Positions 1 through 12,709 of a stretch of DNA of 64,000 nt are shown in pieces. Under the pieces are notes generated by a model. It was not told the DNA's origin and did no database searches. It saw only the letters and a list, made by a program, of their open reading frames with translations. The DNA is from Sparassis latifolia (Eukaryota > Basidiomycota > Agaricomycetes > Polyporales > Sparassidaceae), in NCBI GenBank assembly GCA_018466975.1, contig JAENRS010000016.1, positions 1 to 64,000 on the forward strand. Reading direction: 5' to 3'. Both the position numbers and the translations under genes were made by a program. Every line of letters begins with the position of its first letter. Positions within the stretch are counted from its first letter, which is position 1.

Positions 1-2817
1 TCCAATCGACTATGTTCGCACTTCCGTCGGTGCGTATTTCAGGGTCCGCCATAATCAGACATCGTCTTCTTAAAATTTCTCTTCCGTGTGGTCAGATGAA
101 TATGAAATATTCGACAGTCCTGTATCGGCTGCGACATCATTCTTGTTCTCCCTGGCGAGTAATAGGACGAAGACAACGTTCTTGCCTATCCTCAGTTTCA
201 TCAACTCGGTCCTGCAGTCGTAAGTATTGCGGAACTGTGGTTTTGTCCCGACGTTGATGTTCTTCATGCAGGAAGCCTGCTCCTCCTCAGCGTTTCGGTG
301 CGCTGAACATGACCGCTGGACTGGGTCCATTCATCATGCGTCACCCTGATGTCAAGAACAGCATGGAGCAATTTATGATTCAGCATGTACTGCCGGAGTT
401 CACGAGCAGCGAGCCGTACATGAGGGCAATAGTATGTCTCATGCCAAATGCATGTCGTCATATTCTCACAGTTCGTCGTACAGGCTTGCGAAGTTCTTGG
501 AACAGTGACAAAAGCTGGTCTGCAATTCTCGAACGATGAGGTGTGGCATCTTGAATATCCTGCTTGTTAACTTAGAACGTTAAGCGCCTCCACAGTACCT
601 CCGCTCGCATTTTACAGCCCTTGCGGCTTGCCTGGATGATGCAGAACTCCCCGTTCGTGTTCAGGCCGTGTTGGCTTTAACCGAGATGGTGACTGTTCAC
701 GAGTCTGGTGCGTTGGTCGGACAATCATTGTAGTAGCTCGCTTACTGTCCTTCCAGTGAGATCTGCCGTAGCTCCTGAGGTTGGCAAGGTTATCCACAGT
801 CAGTCCAGCATTGATAGTACCACATCTTGGATACTGAAGAATTGTGTGTGCTCAGCTCTCTTGAAACTGTCGGACGAGACAGACTTGGACATCCTCAACC
901 ACTGCATGGAGAGCATGGTGGAACAATATCACACGGAGCTGTTGCCCGTTGCAGCTGAGCTCGCAACACGTCTTGTATGTCTCATCGTCTATGCACGAGT
1001 CCCATGCTTACAGATTAGCAGTGCGAGACGTATACGCGCTTGGCACGAGAGAGTATAGTCTCGGATAGCGTCAATGCTTCAGACGTGGATCTTGACAGCT
1101 TGATGGATCGCGAGCCTGACGAGGACAAGACGTTCGCCGCTATGGGTGTGGCCAAGACGATTGGTACTGTGAGTTGCTGCATGTTCCTAAGAGAATTGAT
1201 TCATTTGATGCTAACTAGATGTCAGGTTGTTGATGCGGTGGATTCCTCCCCTGAAATCCTCGCACAGGTACAAGAGATCATTATTCCTATCATTGTACTC
1301 ACTCTCGAGAATAAGTTACTTGGTAAGTGGGAAACATACTCTTCCGGCTTCAAGGAGGGATGTTCATGGGTTATCTTTTGCATAGACTTGTTCGACAACA
1401 TGTACGAGCTGGTCGACAGCTTCACCTACAAACTACGCAGCGTTTCTCCGAGCATGTGGCCGGTGTTTGAGCTCACTTACAAGACGTTCAAGGCGGAAGC
1501 CATCGATTTCCTTGACGGTGAGTCGCACCCGCTCTTAGACGTCTCACATCCGTTGAGCGCTGGCTATCCAGAGATGCTACCCTCCTTGGATAACTTCGTA
1601 TCTTTCGGCATCGATGTTTTCAAGGCCCGCCCCGACTACAGGCAGATGGTCCTCGATGTTTACACAACATCGATCACAAGTGATCACTTGGGTGAGAATG
1701 ATGCAGTAAACGGTTGCAAGCTGATCGAGTCTATGATGCTGAACTTGAGGGGTTCCATCGACGATGTAAGAACCCCAACCTCCTTTTCCGTTCCATACCG
1801 ATGACCACCTCTCTAGGCCCTGCAAACAATCATTGCCACATCTTTCAGCATCTTCGACAAATCGCAAACTACTGCTCTCCGTCTTGCGAATCTGGAAGTC
1901 CTCATCAACACCGTGCTTTATAACCCTGCTGCTGCTTTGCATCTGATGGAGAGCCACCGCCCTGGGATCTCCCGTGTGTTTTTCGATAAGTGGTTTGCAG
2001 CAATCAACAACGAGAAGGGTCTTCCTCGTGTACATGACAAGAAGCTCAGCATCATGGCCCTGTGTGCGCTGCTGGAAATGGACCCGAGTGCTATCCCGGA
2101 CTTGGTCAAGGAGGGCTGGCCTGGTATTGTATCGGGTGCTCTGCGTCTCTTCAGGGAGCTTCCTCGGGCCATTGCGGGTAAGCTGAATGGGCGAATGGAT
2201 GATTGCCGATTATTTGTGACACTTCTTTCAGCGCGCCAAGAGCTGCAGGAAGCATTCTCAGCTGATGATGACGACGACGATAGTGATGACTCGAGATTAC
2301 TCAACATGAACGAAACCGATGGTACGCTCTATTTCGTCCTCATAGGACCCGTTTACTTGGCCTACACGTTATCCAGATGATGTTTGGGATGAAGACTCGG
2401 CTTATTTGGAAATGCTTGCGAACGAGGTAAGGGATCTCTGTGCACATGCCACTGGTCATCTGCTGACTCCTGTCCTAGGGTGCACGCTTACGCGAGAGAT
2501 CCGAAAAGGAGGCGGCTGGTGAAGATGTGTCCGAAATCTCTGACGATTCCGACATCGATGAAGAGCTTGGCTACATTAGTCCGCTGGACAATGCAGATCC
2601 CTATCTCTCCTTCAAACAGGCTTTGACAAGTACGTTCAGTTTCTTGTTGATGACTCGGCTAACCCTGTATATTCCCCTAGCATTCCAGATGAAGAACGGT
2701 CATATGTACCAAGTCGCGACAACTTCCCTTAGCCCGGAGCAGCAGACATTGCTAATGGAGGTCATGAAAATTGCAGAGGAGCACAGTCCAGAAACCCAGG
2801 GAGCACAAGCTCCATAG
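1..2817 (+). CDS. Importin-7/8-like karyopherin beta (partial, 5' end outside window)
   Basis: Nuclear transport receptor of the importin-7/8 (yeast Nmd5/Sxm1) branch; the family carries ribosomal proteins, histones and kinases through the nuclear pore. The window opens inside the HEAT-repeat solenoid. Spliced exons read through recognisable family blocks: a segment near 98-220 (AATSFLFSLASNRTK), EQFMIQHVLPEFTSSEPYMR near 370-425, then LDILNHCMESMVEQYHTELL near 885-950, FAAMGVAKTIGTV near 1135, and a long central region to 1790. An acidic stretch (DDDDDDSDDS) near 2265-2290 and the closing DPYLSFKQALT...FQMKNGHMYQ block match the acidic tail and C-terminus of the family. At least seven short GT-AG introns are visible. 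The stop is the TAG at 2815. No frameshift was seen. The amino-terminal Ran-binding part is missing only because of the window edge. Confidence 0.88.
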
Positions 2818-3021
2818 AACATATACAGGATACAGTTATGCTTCGTAACGCTTTGCTGTCGTCGTTGACTTCTCGTTGTCGTCCATCTCTCGTTCTAACG
2901 TACTGTTCCCTGTCTGTTTCATAATGCTACATGTTGTACACCCTATGATTTGCAGTGAGGACATGGAAAGAAATGAACAACACCGCGCCGATCGTCACTC
3001 CTGCGGTTCTCTGGATAACGC

Positions 3022-5198
3022 TCAAGGACTCATCCTTCCAGACTGAACTCCAGCGGCCTGGTGACCGGCGTGAATGACTCCATACCCAACGCGCAACCGT
3101 GCCGCGGTAGCGGGCTTCGACTTATTGACGCTGTAGATCTTGATACGATGAGACGACGAAGTGACGTGTAAATCCCAGATGTGGTTAGGTAAGATATGAG
3201 AAGGTCGAAATGTTGATGCATAAATCGCTTATAGCTCACTTCCAGGCGGAGCGAACAAAGGTTGGTTCTGTGTTGCAGGAAGAGTCCCATGTGCGCACGC
3301 ACAACTTGAACTCGAGGCATCGACTGGCAGCCGGATCTTCCACAGCTGCCATGTCCAGTAGTGCTATGAATCAAGACAACATCAGTAAGTAAGCCACCTC
3401 GACATGTTCCGAAGACTTCACCTTCTCAGTCATATCACCAAGTTCAACGGAATACCAGACATAGCCTCTGCAGGAAGTGCCATGAGAAGGAACAGAATAA
3501 GGATCAAGAAAACAAGGATTAGTACCCGTCCGGTGAGACGTCTACTCTCTCTACCCAGTTACCGCCGCCTCCGCTGTACGCCCAGCCGCGAAATTCGATG
3601 CTGCCCTCGTGGATGATGACCTGTTTGTCGAGCAGGAACATGATTGCGCTCCTGATTGCATTCAAGAACAAGTCAGCGAGCATCAGATCCTCTCATTGCA
3701 CAAGTCACCTACGAAACGGGCATGTTCTGAATTGAGAATCCATTTGAGCACTTGACGTTATGCTTGCCGAACTATCCAATTCTTTACTCGAAGTAAATAG
3801 CACACTAGACACACGCACGGACCTACCTGGGAAGGGTAGTAAGGGTATTCCTGCCGCTGAACAGGCCCCATACTGGCCTCTGCGAGTGCATTGACCTTAT
3901 ACAACCACTTGGTGCTTCTGGCGCCAATAACACCCGGCACGACAGCACGCAGCGGGAAACCGTGTATCTTCGGCAGAGCCACACCATTCATCTCCCAAGC
4001 GAGTAATACCTCCTGGTCTTGCTTGACTTTGCGGTAGGGAATAGAGACAGCATAGTGATAGACATTGTTCTTCCTGGATCGCCATGGGTATCAGGAAGAC
4101 ACAACTCATTGGTGGAATGATTAACTCACTTGAAGTATGTGTCAGCGCTGATGAATTTAATGTGCTTGGCTTCGGGCAAGACACCGTCGCACGCCCGATC
4201 TAGGATATTCTTGACTGAAATACCACGGTAGACTGCCGTACCACTAGTACGATTTGTTCCTCAGTTGAAGTGATCATTGCAGAAACACGAACCTACATAG
4301 CGCCTTCTCCCCAAGGCTTACGACAAGGTCTCGTCAGAGTCATATAAATTCAAGTATATGAATTAGATACTGCGTTGATCAGCTCGTCTCCGTCACCAGG
4401 ATATTGATTGATCTGTTCAATACGGCGGATTCCGCTACATTGCAAAGTGATCGTCACTTCACACTACCTAGGAATTGAGCGAAAGTTGGCTGAGGTAGAA
4501 GGTAAGAAGTGATGCGTACAGGAATTTGGACGGATCCTTGAGTTCTTTCATGACGAACTCCACGGGCCTGCGAACAAGCCCGCCGACCTCCAGCTCGAAG
4601 GCATCTTCATCAATGTCTGGAATCCTTCTGTGATTTCGAACACTGTCCGACATTGACGGTCAACAGAATCCTGCATGCCACGTATCTTGTAACTTACAAG
4701 TGATACTGGTTGTCAGTAATCTTGCCCGCCAACAAGGGCTCGCGCGGTATCTCTCCGTTGTACGGGAAGTCGAGAATGTGTATCATGCCCGGCTTCTCTA
4801 TACAGACTGTGGCCCAGCTCTGGGCGACGATACTCTTCAGACCCAGCGCTTCGTGATACTCTTTCCAGCGGTGGCCAATCAATATCGGGTTGGTGTCTGG
4901 GAGCGGGACAAGCTGGAATTCTAGTGTAACAAAAACATGGACATGCAGTAGGAGGAATTTTGAGTTAGTATCTAACGTACCCGGCGGAGGCATGAAGTGC
5001 TTCGTATTGAGAATCTGAGTAGCGGGAGCTTTCCTGTCTGGTTTGTCCTCCCATTCAACATACCTGTGAGTATACCGACTCAAAAACGCATTAGTAAAGC
5101 AGATGAACGCGAATGACGCACCCTCTCCAGCCCACTTTCTCCTCAGGAAAAGGATGGCTGCGTGGGATACCCTTGAACTTAGCTTCGGTAGCCGTCAT
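3022..5198 (-). CDS. Sulfite oxidase (molybdopterin oxidoreductase)
   Basis: Oxidises sulfite to sulfate with a molybdenum cofactor. The start ATG at 5198 begins MTATEAKFKGIPRSHPF, and exons follow with 50-60-base GT-AG introns. The Moco domain shows the FQLVPLPDTNPILIG block, RNHRRIPDIDEDAFELEVGG, the presumed Mo-ligand cysteine in LQCSGIRRIEQI (near 4435), then LLAWEMNG...PKIHGFPLRAVVPG and IGARSTKWLYKVNAL (near 4000-3890). The dimerisation domain follows with IEFRGWAYSGGGGNWVERV (near 3600-3545) and the end HRIKIYSVNKSK. No cytochrome b5 domain precedes the Moco domain, as in plant-type and many fungal enzymes, so the electron acceptor is probably oxygen (inference from family). It may be peroxisomal or cytosolic; no clear targeting signal was seen. 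The stop TGA lies at 3022-3024. It converges on the importin gene about 200 bases away. Confidence 0.87.
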
Positions 5199-5286
5199 TT
5201 TTAACAACTTTAACCAGTTGCGAGGAGGCCAACACTTTTTGCCAGTGCGTGAGCTACTTACTGCTCAAGATGGGGATGGACAAAAC

Positions 5287-5658
5287 CTATGATATACGTA
5301 GAGACGACGAGATACTCATGTTGATGCACTCGAGCTTGCTGAAATTGTGGGTGATCATCATCTCTCCTGTGAACACCTCCTTGATAAAGAGACGATGGAT
5401 GGGATATGTAGGCCGCTTTCTCAATAGATCTGCGTATGAGGCGACACCATACCCGCGCTTGACCGATTCACCGTTTCTAGCGCCTGATGTAGAAGCATGG
5501 ATGACGAGCACATAGTTTCGGCGAATCCTATGACACCTACCCAATGGATTTGAGAAACTTGGGTATATGTTGCCTCTGTGGGTCTGGACAATGCCAGATC
5601 TCTGGGGCCCCATGGTAAAAATTGGGACTGTGCTTCGCCTCATCTGCATACCTCTCAC
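5287..5658 (-). CDS. Unrecognised open frame upstream of sulfite oxidase
   Basis: An open frame of up to 123 codons ending 88 bases upstream of the sulfite oxidase start. Its composition looks protein-like: VKRGYGVASYADLLRKRPTY and PIHRLFIKEVFTGEM read like a real domain rather than antisense. I do not recognise the family. In-frame stops lie just upstream of 5658, so any longer gene would need an exon further up. The stretch 5659-5900 offers only a short leucine-rich open frame and no convincing splice partner. It could be a 3' gene remnant or chance. Nothing else is seen between 5660 and the TAF6 stop. Confidence 0.3.
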   Translation of the reverse strand: MRGMQMRRSTVPIFTMGPQRSGIVQTHRGNIYPSFSNPLGRCHRIRRNYVLVIHASTSGARNGESVKRGYGVASYADLLRKRPTYPIHRLFIKEVFTGEMMITHNFSKLECINMSISSSLRIS

Positions 5659-5986
5659 TATGTTCTCAACAACCTGCTTTGGATACCCCCTCGAGACCTG
5701 CCAAGTCCGACAATTGCCGGAGTATCATCAGAGGCACAACGGCAAGTAGCGGCGGCAGAAGTTCAGCGACTGCAATAGTACCAACAGCTCACACAGAAGC
5801 CCAGGATACCCGACGAGAAGTAACACGTCGAGTTGATGACCAGGGACTGGCACTAGGACTTGCAGGCAGACAGAAATACAGACTAAATTCCCGTCGATAG
5901 CGCATCTGAAGCAGAACAAATACATGCAATAACCAATCTACAAGCTTCAGCTGAAAGCGACCCAGGGAAGGTACCGGAAAACTCTC

Positions 5987-7656
5987 CTAACTTTTTTGAT
6001 CAGCAGACAATATACCCCTGGCCCACTCAGAATCGTCGACCAATTTGTTTGCGAAGAAGTCACCCAGCACCTCACGCAACTGCGTGACGGCCCTCACGTC
6101 AGTCTCGGAAGATGCGTCCAAAGGCGTGGACATAGTTGAGGGAGGATGCAGCATCTTGAGTGCGTCCTAAAAGAGAGCGTGAGAATCAATGTGCACAGAA
6201 ATGAAAACCCATTCCAACCAAGGCACATTCCACAACCGGGCTTGACTCCCCCTCAAAACATTCACTCCCTACCACTTTCGCGCCACCCCCATCGACGAGG
6301 CCTTTTCTGACGGCCTCTTTACCCACACCCATGAGCCCGCGTATCGCGCCTTCGCGTGTGCCTCTACTTTTGCCTGGGGAGATTAACGCCAGAAGCAAAG
6401 TCTTCATAATTCTGGGAGGTAGAGATGGGTATGTTGTTGAGTAGTGAGTAAGAAGGTGCGAAAGTATCTGCGAGGCGGATGTGCGAAGTTCCGCGGCATG
6501 TGACGGAGGTAGCGCAGAGTGAAGTAAAATCGAAAGTATTGGCGGAAGGAGTTGGTGCAGCTATGGAAAGGTGAGTTAAGGCTTAGGTGGCTCGTTATGA
6601 TTGTCTCACTCACATATGGTTCCACAAACAACGTTGAGTTATCGAGGAGGGCGCCGATCACATCAAGGAGGACCTCCAGAACTCGGCCGTCGGTCTCGCT
6701 CTGCACGCCTCCTTTCAGCGCGCTGACGGCACCTTCTCCCACCCACCGGACAAGGTACGGCAGTAGTGCTTGCAACCCTGCGTCGTGTCGCAAGCTGGCC
6801 AGTGCAGCCGTGCGCTTCGCATAATCCGAAGCGGAGGGTGGGAGGAGTGCAGACGTAAGGCGAGTATAATACAGCTGCAGCTCCCGTGACAAAACGTGCT
6901 TCACAAGCTGTTGTTGCTGCTTCGTTACGGTGTGCATCGGGGAGGGCCGATCTGAGGATGGAGGAGACGGTGGGAATACAGTTCCTGGCCGCAATGGTGA
7001 TGATGTAGATTTAGCCATAACGAAGTCCTGATCAGTATCTTTCGGGATGGCAGGTGGATTTTCTGGAATCAGTGGCTGTACGCCTTCAACGGCGAGCCAG
7101 TGCGCTGTCCAACTTACGCCCTTCGGAAGTGTGAGTTTCTCTTCGCGGAGCACACGATCGAAGTCAATCTCTTCGTCCTCGACAAAATATACAGATCCCG
7201 CAGCCGGTAATTGCGGGAATGGCGGTGCACGCCGAAACACAGGAGGGTTGTGAGGTGAATGGCCATAGAGAGGTTCAATGTTTAGCACACGCAGGGCATG
7301 ATCCACGTCAGAGGTCGTTAAAGTAGTGCGTCTGGCATGACGCATGAAGCGCGCAGCTTCCTGTTGAAAATCGGGAATAATGTAGACATGTTGATGGTGG
7401 ATTGGATTGTAGAGTTACACACCTCCAACACCTGATGAACCCTATACTCAACATCGCTAGCAAGCGAAGACGCTACTGCGTCTGAAAAACTCGTTATGTT
7501 TAATGACTCTGCTACGTCCTGTGGGAGAGTGGAACTCAGACGAGCACAACAATAACAGTGATGAATAAGCTATACTCGAATGGAATCTGGCTTGTACACT
7601 CCAGATATTGGTGCAGACGTGGCGCGCCCCTTCGCATTAGATTTGCTTGTTGACAT
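5987..7656 (-). CDS. TAF6: Transcription initiation factor TFIID subunit 6 (TAF6)
   Basis: Histone-fold subunit of TFIID (and SAGA in fungi), pairing with TAF9 and supporting preinitiation complex assembly. The first exon starts at 7656 with MSTSKSNAKGRATSAPISGV and ends YKPDSIR. The second exon (about 7518-7420) encodes the histone fold DVAESLNITSFSDAVASSLA followed by SDVEYRVHQVLE. The third starts EAARFMRHARRTTLTTSDVD and gives the family hallmark RVLNIEPLYGH. A TAF6 middle/HEAT region follows, with QQQQLVKHVLSRELQLYYTR and a conserved LVRWVGEG. An intron near 6555-6615 precedes the C-terminal HEAT repeats (IMKTLLLALISPGKSRGTRE). The last exon ends DDSEWARGILSAD and a TAG at 5987-5989. It looks complete and intact. 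About 1.7 kb with four or five introns is a normal size. Confidence 0.9.
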
Positions 7657-9752
7657 CTGACACAAGAAAGCGATCGAAAGACTGGGCTTGTGTAGCTCGA
7701 CGTCTGGGTAGTAGGGAGGTCCCGAATTGCAATATGGCCCAGACACCGGTGAGCAAGCAGACGGTGATGCTTTATATTTTTGGGGTGAGGATGGTAGACG
7801 TTCACGAAGTCGAGGTATGCAGAGCAGGACGTGGACGCTGAGAGGAGAACAACAACAACACCGAGTCAAGCTTGAGTTCAAGTGTATAGCGCACGTGACC
7901 GTCCTTGACGCGTCGCGTGTTTGGATTGCTGCATCATGTTCACTGCTTTTCGTTTTGCCGTTCGCGAAAAAGAAGAAAATGCATCAATTGGATGTTTTCA
8001 AGAGTTCAGCACGGCTCCAGCGCTCTCCAAAACATGTTGTCGTACGAACATCTGCAGCAAATTTTCCCTCTCCTGCCTTGCGCACGCATCTCCTCGTCAG
8101 ACTTGAGCAATGGCAATTAATGCGCAACGTCTGCCGAGTCAACAACATTCCCGACCATATTTAAGGGTGTACATTCCAGGCCTGAAAGTCCTCGCGCCGT
8201 TCCTCAATCGAAGCGCAAATGGGGCGATCCTGCGGCTGCAAGGTCGTGGCAGTCTACGAGTTACGAGCTGCCATCGAGGCGCAGTGGGGGGAAATGTGGC
8301 GGCGGCGTGGTGCGTCCGAGTCAACGCTCCGCTGTCGCTCACACCTGCACGTTATTCTCAAAGCTGGCGCTCTCGAATATCGATGCGTTGCGTCGATGCA
8401 TGCCAAATGATGACCGCCACCTAGGCTTCTGGGCTGCAACCCTTGCAGCGTGTCCCGCTTCAGAGCCCAGTTACTATATGTCAGTAAGTTTTTCCCTGCC
8501 AAGTATTGACTAACCAGACTTGCGTATATGCGAAGGAGTTGGGAGCACGACAAGCTTGCAAGGAGGGACTGTGCCTGAACAACCTTGAAAGCTTGAAGGT
8601 TCACTCTGTTTCCATTGATCCTGCACGCATGTTACGCCGGAGCTTACCTATTACGATAGTACTATGTCTACCAGCTGCAGAGGGGTAGGTATATGAGACC
8701 AAGAAAATGAAGGCTGGTTCTGACACAGCCGACGACAGCATGTCGCGCACTCTAGCTAGTCTCCCGTGGGCAGACTGACACTCTGCTTCAAAGCTTCAAC
8801 CTTCGTGCCTCAGGATAGCACACTCTATACATAGGAGTGCAGTCATCCAGTAGTCCGGACTTGTGGTCGGGTTCTTCGTGAGGGAATCAGAGGGGATGCA
8901 TAGACTCATTAGCTTGGAGGGGTCCGGAATATACCACCACCTCCTCCCCCAGTCACACTAGCCTGAGAGTGGAATTTTGATCTCTGCTTGCATGGAGTGA
9001 ATATTTGATGCACTGTAATCAATTGCGTTGGCATGGTCTTTTGTATAGAGGAGGCAGTGAACACTCCGGTATTGCTGGAGTAAAATTCTGCCTGGATAAT
9101 GGACATGTATTGGCACAGGCATTGCTGGTGCGAAAATCTGCTGGGCAGGTATTTGCAAGCACCGGCATTGCTAGTGCGAAATTCTTCGGGCGTTGCTGAA
9201 TATTACAATTCCGGCTTCCCTGTTGCACGCCTCCTCCCTCGTCACCGCCAGTCGCCAACGTTAAGTAATATTGTTGCTTCTAGGTTTCAGACGATGCAAT
9301 GGACAGAGTGGTAGAGCAATGCCCAGGCCATTCGGTGCACGGTATGGGCGTCCTAGGGGTAAAGCATGTCAACGATCCTGGGCGTTTGAGGCCTCCCAAT
9401 ATTTGAGTACTGTCAGACATCTCTGTCACGTTCAGTGTCGATGGGTGGGTGGGCAATGGTAAGAGCGTCGGCTATCTAAGGGGGCGCACCGTTATCGTCG
9501 CGCGTGAGTGTACCACTAGCTCCTAGCTAAATCATCGGTGGGGACGTATGGTTAGACACAAGATGTGAAGACGACAAATAGACTGAGATACGCTGCGAGG
9601 TGTGTGCGGGTGCGCACCTGTCTGCAGACTAGGCATCACGTCAGTAATTCCACTCTACGCGGCCGCAAGGATAATTGAGATGGATGGTTGTAAAGTGATA
9701 TAAGCTATGACAACATATTTGAAGATACTGCCTGATGGAACGAGGTATGCAC
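7657..9752. other. Gene-less stretch between TAF6 and GUT2
   Basis: This must contain the TAF6 promoter (right of 7656) and the GUT2 3' region. Open frames on both strands are short, overlap one another and resemble no protein family. The only structured part I see is a degenerate short repeat near 9066-9190 (separate entry) and a short G-rich stretch near 8920-8950. No transposase remnant or tRNA was found. Confidence 0.6.
9066..9190 (+). repeat. Three degenerate copies of a ~30-bp motif at ~50-bp spacing
   Basis: A motif close to GGCATTGCTGGTGCGAAA followed by TTCTGC/TCTGCTGG occurs near 9067, 9117 and 9163. Each copy carries a small inverted repeat (CACC...GGTG or CACTCC...GGAGT) around GGCATTGCT. 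Its origin is unknown; it may be the relic of a palindromic minisatellite or a MITE. Confidence 0.5.
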
Positions 9753-12709
9753 TCAAACCCCACCGCCACTTTTTTCCACTGGAATGAAGCGCCTGTCGGA
9801 CTTGATCGCTGTTGTGGAGAGGGGGGCGAATAAGACTTCGCGCAACCCTCCGCAGATCTACAAGTTGATGCAGGTAATGAGTCGCTCTCATACCTATGCA
9901 TCGTAGCCGCTGTAAAAGACGCACCTCAACAAATTCGTCGAAATCGATGTCCTGCGTCTTCGTAAAGCCAGCCTCTTCAAGCACGTAATCGTAGTCCTTC
10001 ATCTTCACGCCCTCATAGCCAGGCAGGTCCCTGATGAGCTCAATCACATCCGTTTGTGCGATGCACTCCGGCTCCTGAGAGGGGTTCGCAGCCTTCGCGC
10101 GGCTCTCGAACGCCTCTTGGAGCGTCTCAATCTCCCCCGTCTCGAACTGCGCCCGGGAGTATACCATCTCACGCGCCGCACGCCGTCTAGGCTCGCTGTT
10201 CGCACCAAGGCCGAGGAAGCCCTCTACATGTTCCCGGAGGCCGTGGGCCTCCGCTTTCGAGAACGGTACAGCGCTGGGCTGGAGGCCCATGCTCGCAAGG
10301 AACTTGGTCGCGTTCTTGATCTGCTCCTCCTTCTCTTTGTGAGACCACTTGAGCTCCTCGGCCATGATATCCACGACTCGCGGGAGGGCGTCCAGGGCGG
10401 CCTGCGCGTTCAGGAAGGCCAGACGGCAGCGGCGCGCAATGACATCTACCGCGGTCAAGGCATACTCGTGGCGCACGGCGTAGCGTACTTCCGCTTCGAT
10501 GTCTGGTGGAGCCAAACATGAATTCCCTGAGTCAGTGCTTTGCGTAGCGAGCAGGCATTCAACGCGCACAAGGATATCCAGGGCTGAGATTGATTCCATG
10601 AATCGGCCATGATAACCCGGTAGGATGAGCAAGTGAGCAAACCGTCCAGGCGCGATCACCATAATTGTCCGACAGATGCTTTGCAACTTCTGTATCAAGG
10701 CCATACTACGAGCCAGAGATGCATCAGAATTGTCAAAGGACGAATTAAAAATGCCTAACTCGTTGAATAAGACCGATGAACATATTCCTGCTCCAGCCGT
10801 CGCTTCCGACAAGCCTGAGCCTCTCGGTGATGCATCCGTTCTTGGGCTTCAATCCAAAGACTTCAACAGCCTTGTCGACGGTTTCCTCAGCCATCGCCCT
10901 GTACGTGGTCCATTTTCCACCGGCGATGGTCAACAATCCGCTGTCCGATACGTGGATCATATGATTCCGCACGAGGCCTTCGGTGCTTGCTGCGTTCGGG
11001 TTGCGCACCAAGGGTCGAAGGCCAGCCCACGCGCTGAGCACGTCGCCTCGCCGAACTTTGATGTCAGGACTGAGGTAGTGCCGCACCTCCTCCAGGACCC
11101 ACCGTATCTCCTCCTCCGGGGCCCTCGGTTCGGTCTCGACCTCTGCAGGAGTGTCCGTGGTACCGGCGATCGTGTTGCCCTGCCAGGGGAGGAAGAAGAT
11201 CACACGCCCGTCAGAGGTCGCGGGGTCTAGCAGTCCCATTTTACGCGGAGAGTAGTAGTTCGGAAGCGTGATATGAATACCAGAAGACGGTTGAACAATT
11301 GGTTTGTGCTCGGGGTTGTCCATTGTGAGCAGAGCGTCAGAGAACGGCCCAGTCGCGTTAATTACACCCTGTTATGTTCTGCTCAGTGAGACGAAATTTA
11401 CAAAAAAGTAAGATCCATACCTTCGCACGAACATCCCATTCCTTACCCGTAAGCACGTCCTTAACGCGAGCACCATGTAGTTTACCCGAACCAGTTGCAT
11501 CCTTGTGGAGAGATGTGACTTCGACGTGGTTCGTGACTATCGCCCCTTGCTGGACCGCAGTCATAATGAGTGCGATATTCATGCGCGAGTCATTGTGTTG
11601 TCCTACACAACGTTAGGTGCATTAGAAATTAAGTAAATAATAGCTCACCATCGTAATACACCAATGCACCGACAAGACCATCTCCTTTCAGCATCGGGAA
11701 AGTTTCCAATGCTTTCCCCTTACTCATTAAGTAAGACGATTCCATGTTTTCTTTCCCAGCCAAAACATCGTACATCTTACAACCTACCCAATAATAGGGA
11801 ACTTGCCAATACCTGAATAATATCCCCGGCAGGAGATCAATACGATGAGATCTGCTCTCAAAATATCTACGCACTTGTAAATAGGCAGCATGATCGGAAG
11901 CATAGCCGAGAGATATGGTGCAGTCTGCAAGAAGATGCGACGTTCATGGAGCGCCTCCCTCACAAGCTTGTACTGCTCGTAATCTAGTTCCATGACCGCC
12001 TTCTGCAGGTACCGGACACCTCCGTGCACCAGCTTAGTGGATTTCGAGGAAGTACCTATGAATGTTACGGTTGTGAGCACATCTGAGCTGTAGTCCACCG
12101 AAGAGGCACAGTATGTAGAACCTTCGAATAAGGGTCGCGATCCAGGACTGTGCTCAACGCATGCATGTTAGACGAACTGAAACTCCCCCCACCGATACAT
12201 ACCTCTGAGGTCTCCAATAGCAGAGGTATGCCTCTCGGAGCCCACGGGCTGTCTCAGACTTTATCTATCAAACCCCAGGAGACCATGCGTTACTAGGCTC
12301 CCACTTCTGGTATTCGTGCACAGCAAGGCAAGACACAGACGGATCTGTGCCCTTATTTTCGGGTGTACCCACCTGCGCTGAAGTCGTCCCTCTCCACCAA
12401 GGCTACCCTCAAACCGCGACTAGCAGCATCTACCGCAACACCAGCTCCGGTAGCTCCTCCACCGACGATAAGAAGATCAAATTCGTCAGGATACTCATCG
12501 CCTTGCTTCTCCGAAGACGATCTAAGCGCATTCAGCATACTCTCTCTCGACGGGGGTGTCCATGGCGGCGGGGGCCGGCGAGTCTGCTTGGTCGATGGCG
12601 GATACGAAGGCCCGGAGTTCAGGTAGTAGTATCCACCGCCAGCGGCGACAGCGGTCGCGCCAGAGACCACCGCCAGCGTCCGACGAGAGAAGATAACTCT
12701 GCGGAGCAT
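9753..12709 (-). CDS. GUT2: Mitochondrial FAD-dependent glycerol-3-phosphate dehydrogenase
   Basis: Oxidises glycerol-3-phosphate to dihydroxyacetone phosphate at the inner mitochondrial membrane and feeds electrons to ubiquinone. The start at 12709 gives a basic presequence ([20 protein letters not shown]) and a hydrophobic segment. The FAD fold follows ([20 protein letters not shown]), then [32 protein letters not shown], and the central [13 protein letters not shown] and [26 protein letters not shown] and [16 protein letters not shown] come next. The C-terminal domain has the EF-hand-like IDFDEFVE and a last exon [12 protein letters not shown] ending [11 protein letters not shown], stop TGA 9753-9755. 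The intron after the FAD-motif exon (about 12056-12373, 318 bases) is unusually long for this gene; the others are 50-60. All blocks are present with no frameshift. Confidence 0.92.

Noticed and set aside
9293..9365. tRNA-like A box (CAGAGTGGTAGAGCA)
   Set aside because: No matching B box GGTTCRANNCC or stems follow.
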